Source: a virus. From it: a stretch of 59,479 nucleotides of DNA. Of this stretch, positions 59,223 to 59,479 are shown in pieces (the stretch's first letter is position 1; each line of letters opens with the position of its first letter). The notes under the pieces were generated by a model. That model was not told the DNA's origin and did not search any database. It saw nothing but the letters and a program-made list of their open reading frames with translations. The position numbers and the translations under genes were made by a program. The DNA lies in IMG/VR virus record IMGVR_UViG_3300036761_004206, positions 1 through 59,479 of that record; one strand, 5' to 3'.

Positions 59223-59479
59223 TGACTAAAAAGAATAATATCATGAGTTTATCTCTTGACCCTGACACGCAGGATAAACTAAGATTACATGCAAAGCAAA
59301 AGACCAATGGGAATGTGTCAAAACTAATTCGTGAGCTAGTAGAGAAACATTTGGTTGTTGACGACGACGTGATACCTGTTATTTTGAAGATACCTATTCA
59401 TTTGAAGGGCGATCAGGAAAACCTCACGAAATGGTTAGAACCGCGAGTACAACAAATCCTCAAGGCACTATCGAACTGA
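59222..59479 (+). CDS. Ribbon-helix-helix DNA-binding protein, 85 aa
   Basis: N-terminal ribbon-helix-helix: strand IMSLSLDPD, helix QDKLRLHAKQK, turn GNVSKLIRELVEKHL. A C-terminal region of about 35 residues follows, possibly an oligomerisation or effector part. Probably a phage transcription regulator. The stop codon is the last triplet of the window. Confidence 0.78.
   Translation: MTKKNNIMSLSLDPDTQDKLRLHAKQKTNGNVSKLIRELVEKHLVVDDDVIPVILKIPIHLKGDQENLTKWLEPRVQQILKALSN

Noticed and set aside
1-59479. The window as bacterial chromosome or prophage in a planctomycete
   Set aside because: Continuous phage gene style (gp32, UvsX, inteins, homing nucleases, late-type promoters) and no host housekeeping operons, integrase or attachment sites seen.
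1-59479. Ordinary tRNA genes
   Set aside because: I looked for GGTTCGA-type T-arms; only the tmRNA gave a full acceptor and T-arm. A tRNAscan run would settle it.

Overview
The window looks like part of the genome of a very large tailed bacteriophage (T4-like myovirus, jumbo class), not a bacterial chromosome. The evidence is a T4 gp32-type single-strand binding protein, a UvsX/RecA recombinase, a complete PHP-DnaE replicative polymerase, ThyX, a dNMP kinase, a phage-borne tmRNA, a bS21-like ribosomal protein, three inteins, several HNH and LAGLIDADG endonucleases, and virion-type genes with T4-late-like TATAAATA motifs. Several morons look host-derived: a secreted protein ending in what I read as the planctomycete extracellular domain (TIGR03000 type), a secreted papain-like peptidase and a CxxCH cytochrome-like protein. 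This suggests a host in Planctomycetota; that part is inference.

Layout. 1-7.0 kb: a partial glycosyltransferase, then gp32-like SSB, RecA, an amidoligase-family enzyme and small unknown genes. 7.1-10.2 kb: Hel308/Ski2-like helicase split by an intein at Walker A. 10.2-11.4 kb (minus): Cys-rich proteins and an RHH regulator. 11.5-14.7 kb: dNMP kinase carrying a PrkA-like segment, then two secreted low-complexity proteins. 14.7-18 kb: head-type genes that share a short N-terminal tag (M-x-F-x-x-[WF]), interrupted by a LAGLIDADG endonuclease. 18.1-19.9 kb: secreted peptidase plus cytochrome-like protein. 20-24 kb: HNH endonuclease, ThyX, class II-like PurE, an NMNAT-like nucleotidyltransferase and an HldE-like heptose kinase/nucleotidyltransferase. 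24.6-35.2 kb (minus): one tightly overlapping 14-gene operon with nine glycosyltransferases (six paralogues of one family, two of another, one ordinary GT2), a methyltransferase, a DegT aminotransferase and a GNAT acetyltransferase.

35.3-42.7 kb: the most remarkable block, a complete PrkA / YeaH (DUF444) / SpoVR stress-signalling set carried by a phage, with an intein in SpoVR. 42.7-46.8 kb: virion genes, including a tandem-repeat protein. 46.8-47.2 kb: tmRNA with its own promoter and terminator. 47.3-49.4 kb: AAA+ ATPase with an HNH intein in its P-loop. 49.4-52.3 kb: membrane protein, two SLOG-fold proteins and two HNH endonucleases. 52.2-55.8 kb: DnaE polymerase. 55.8-59.5 kb: a virion-like gene, a zinc ribbon, two GT-B (GT9-like) glycosyltransferases, bS21-like protein and an RHH protein.

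Taken together, the genes cover replication and nucleotide supply (SSB, RecA, helicase, DnaE, ThyX, dNMP kinase, PurE), sugar activation and transfer (HldE, GT9-like pair, the large operon), and interference with host physiology and translation (PrkA/YeaH/SpoVR, tmRNA, bS21, SLOG proteins). All functions are read from sequence patterns; no searches were run.
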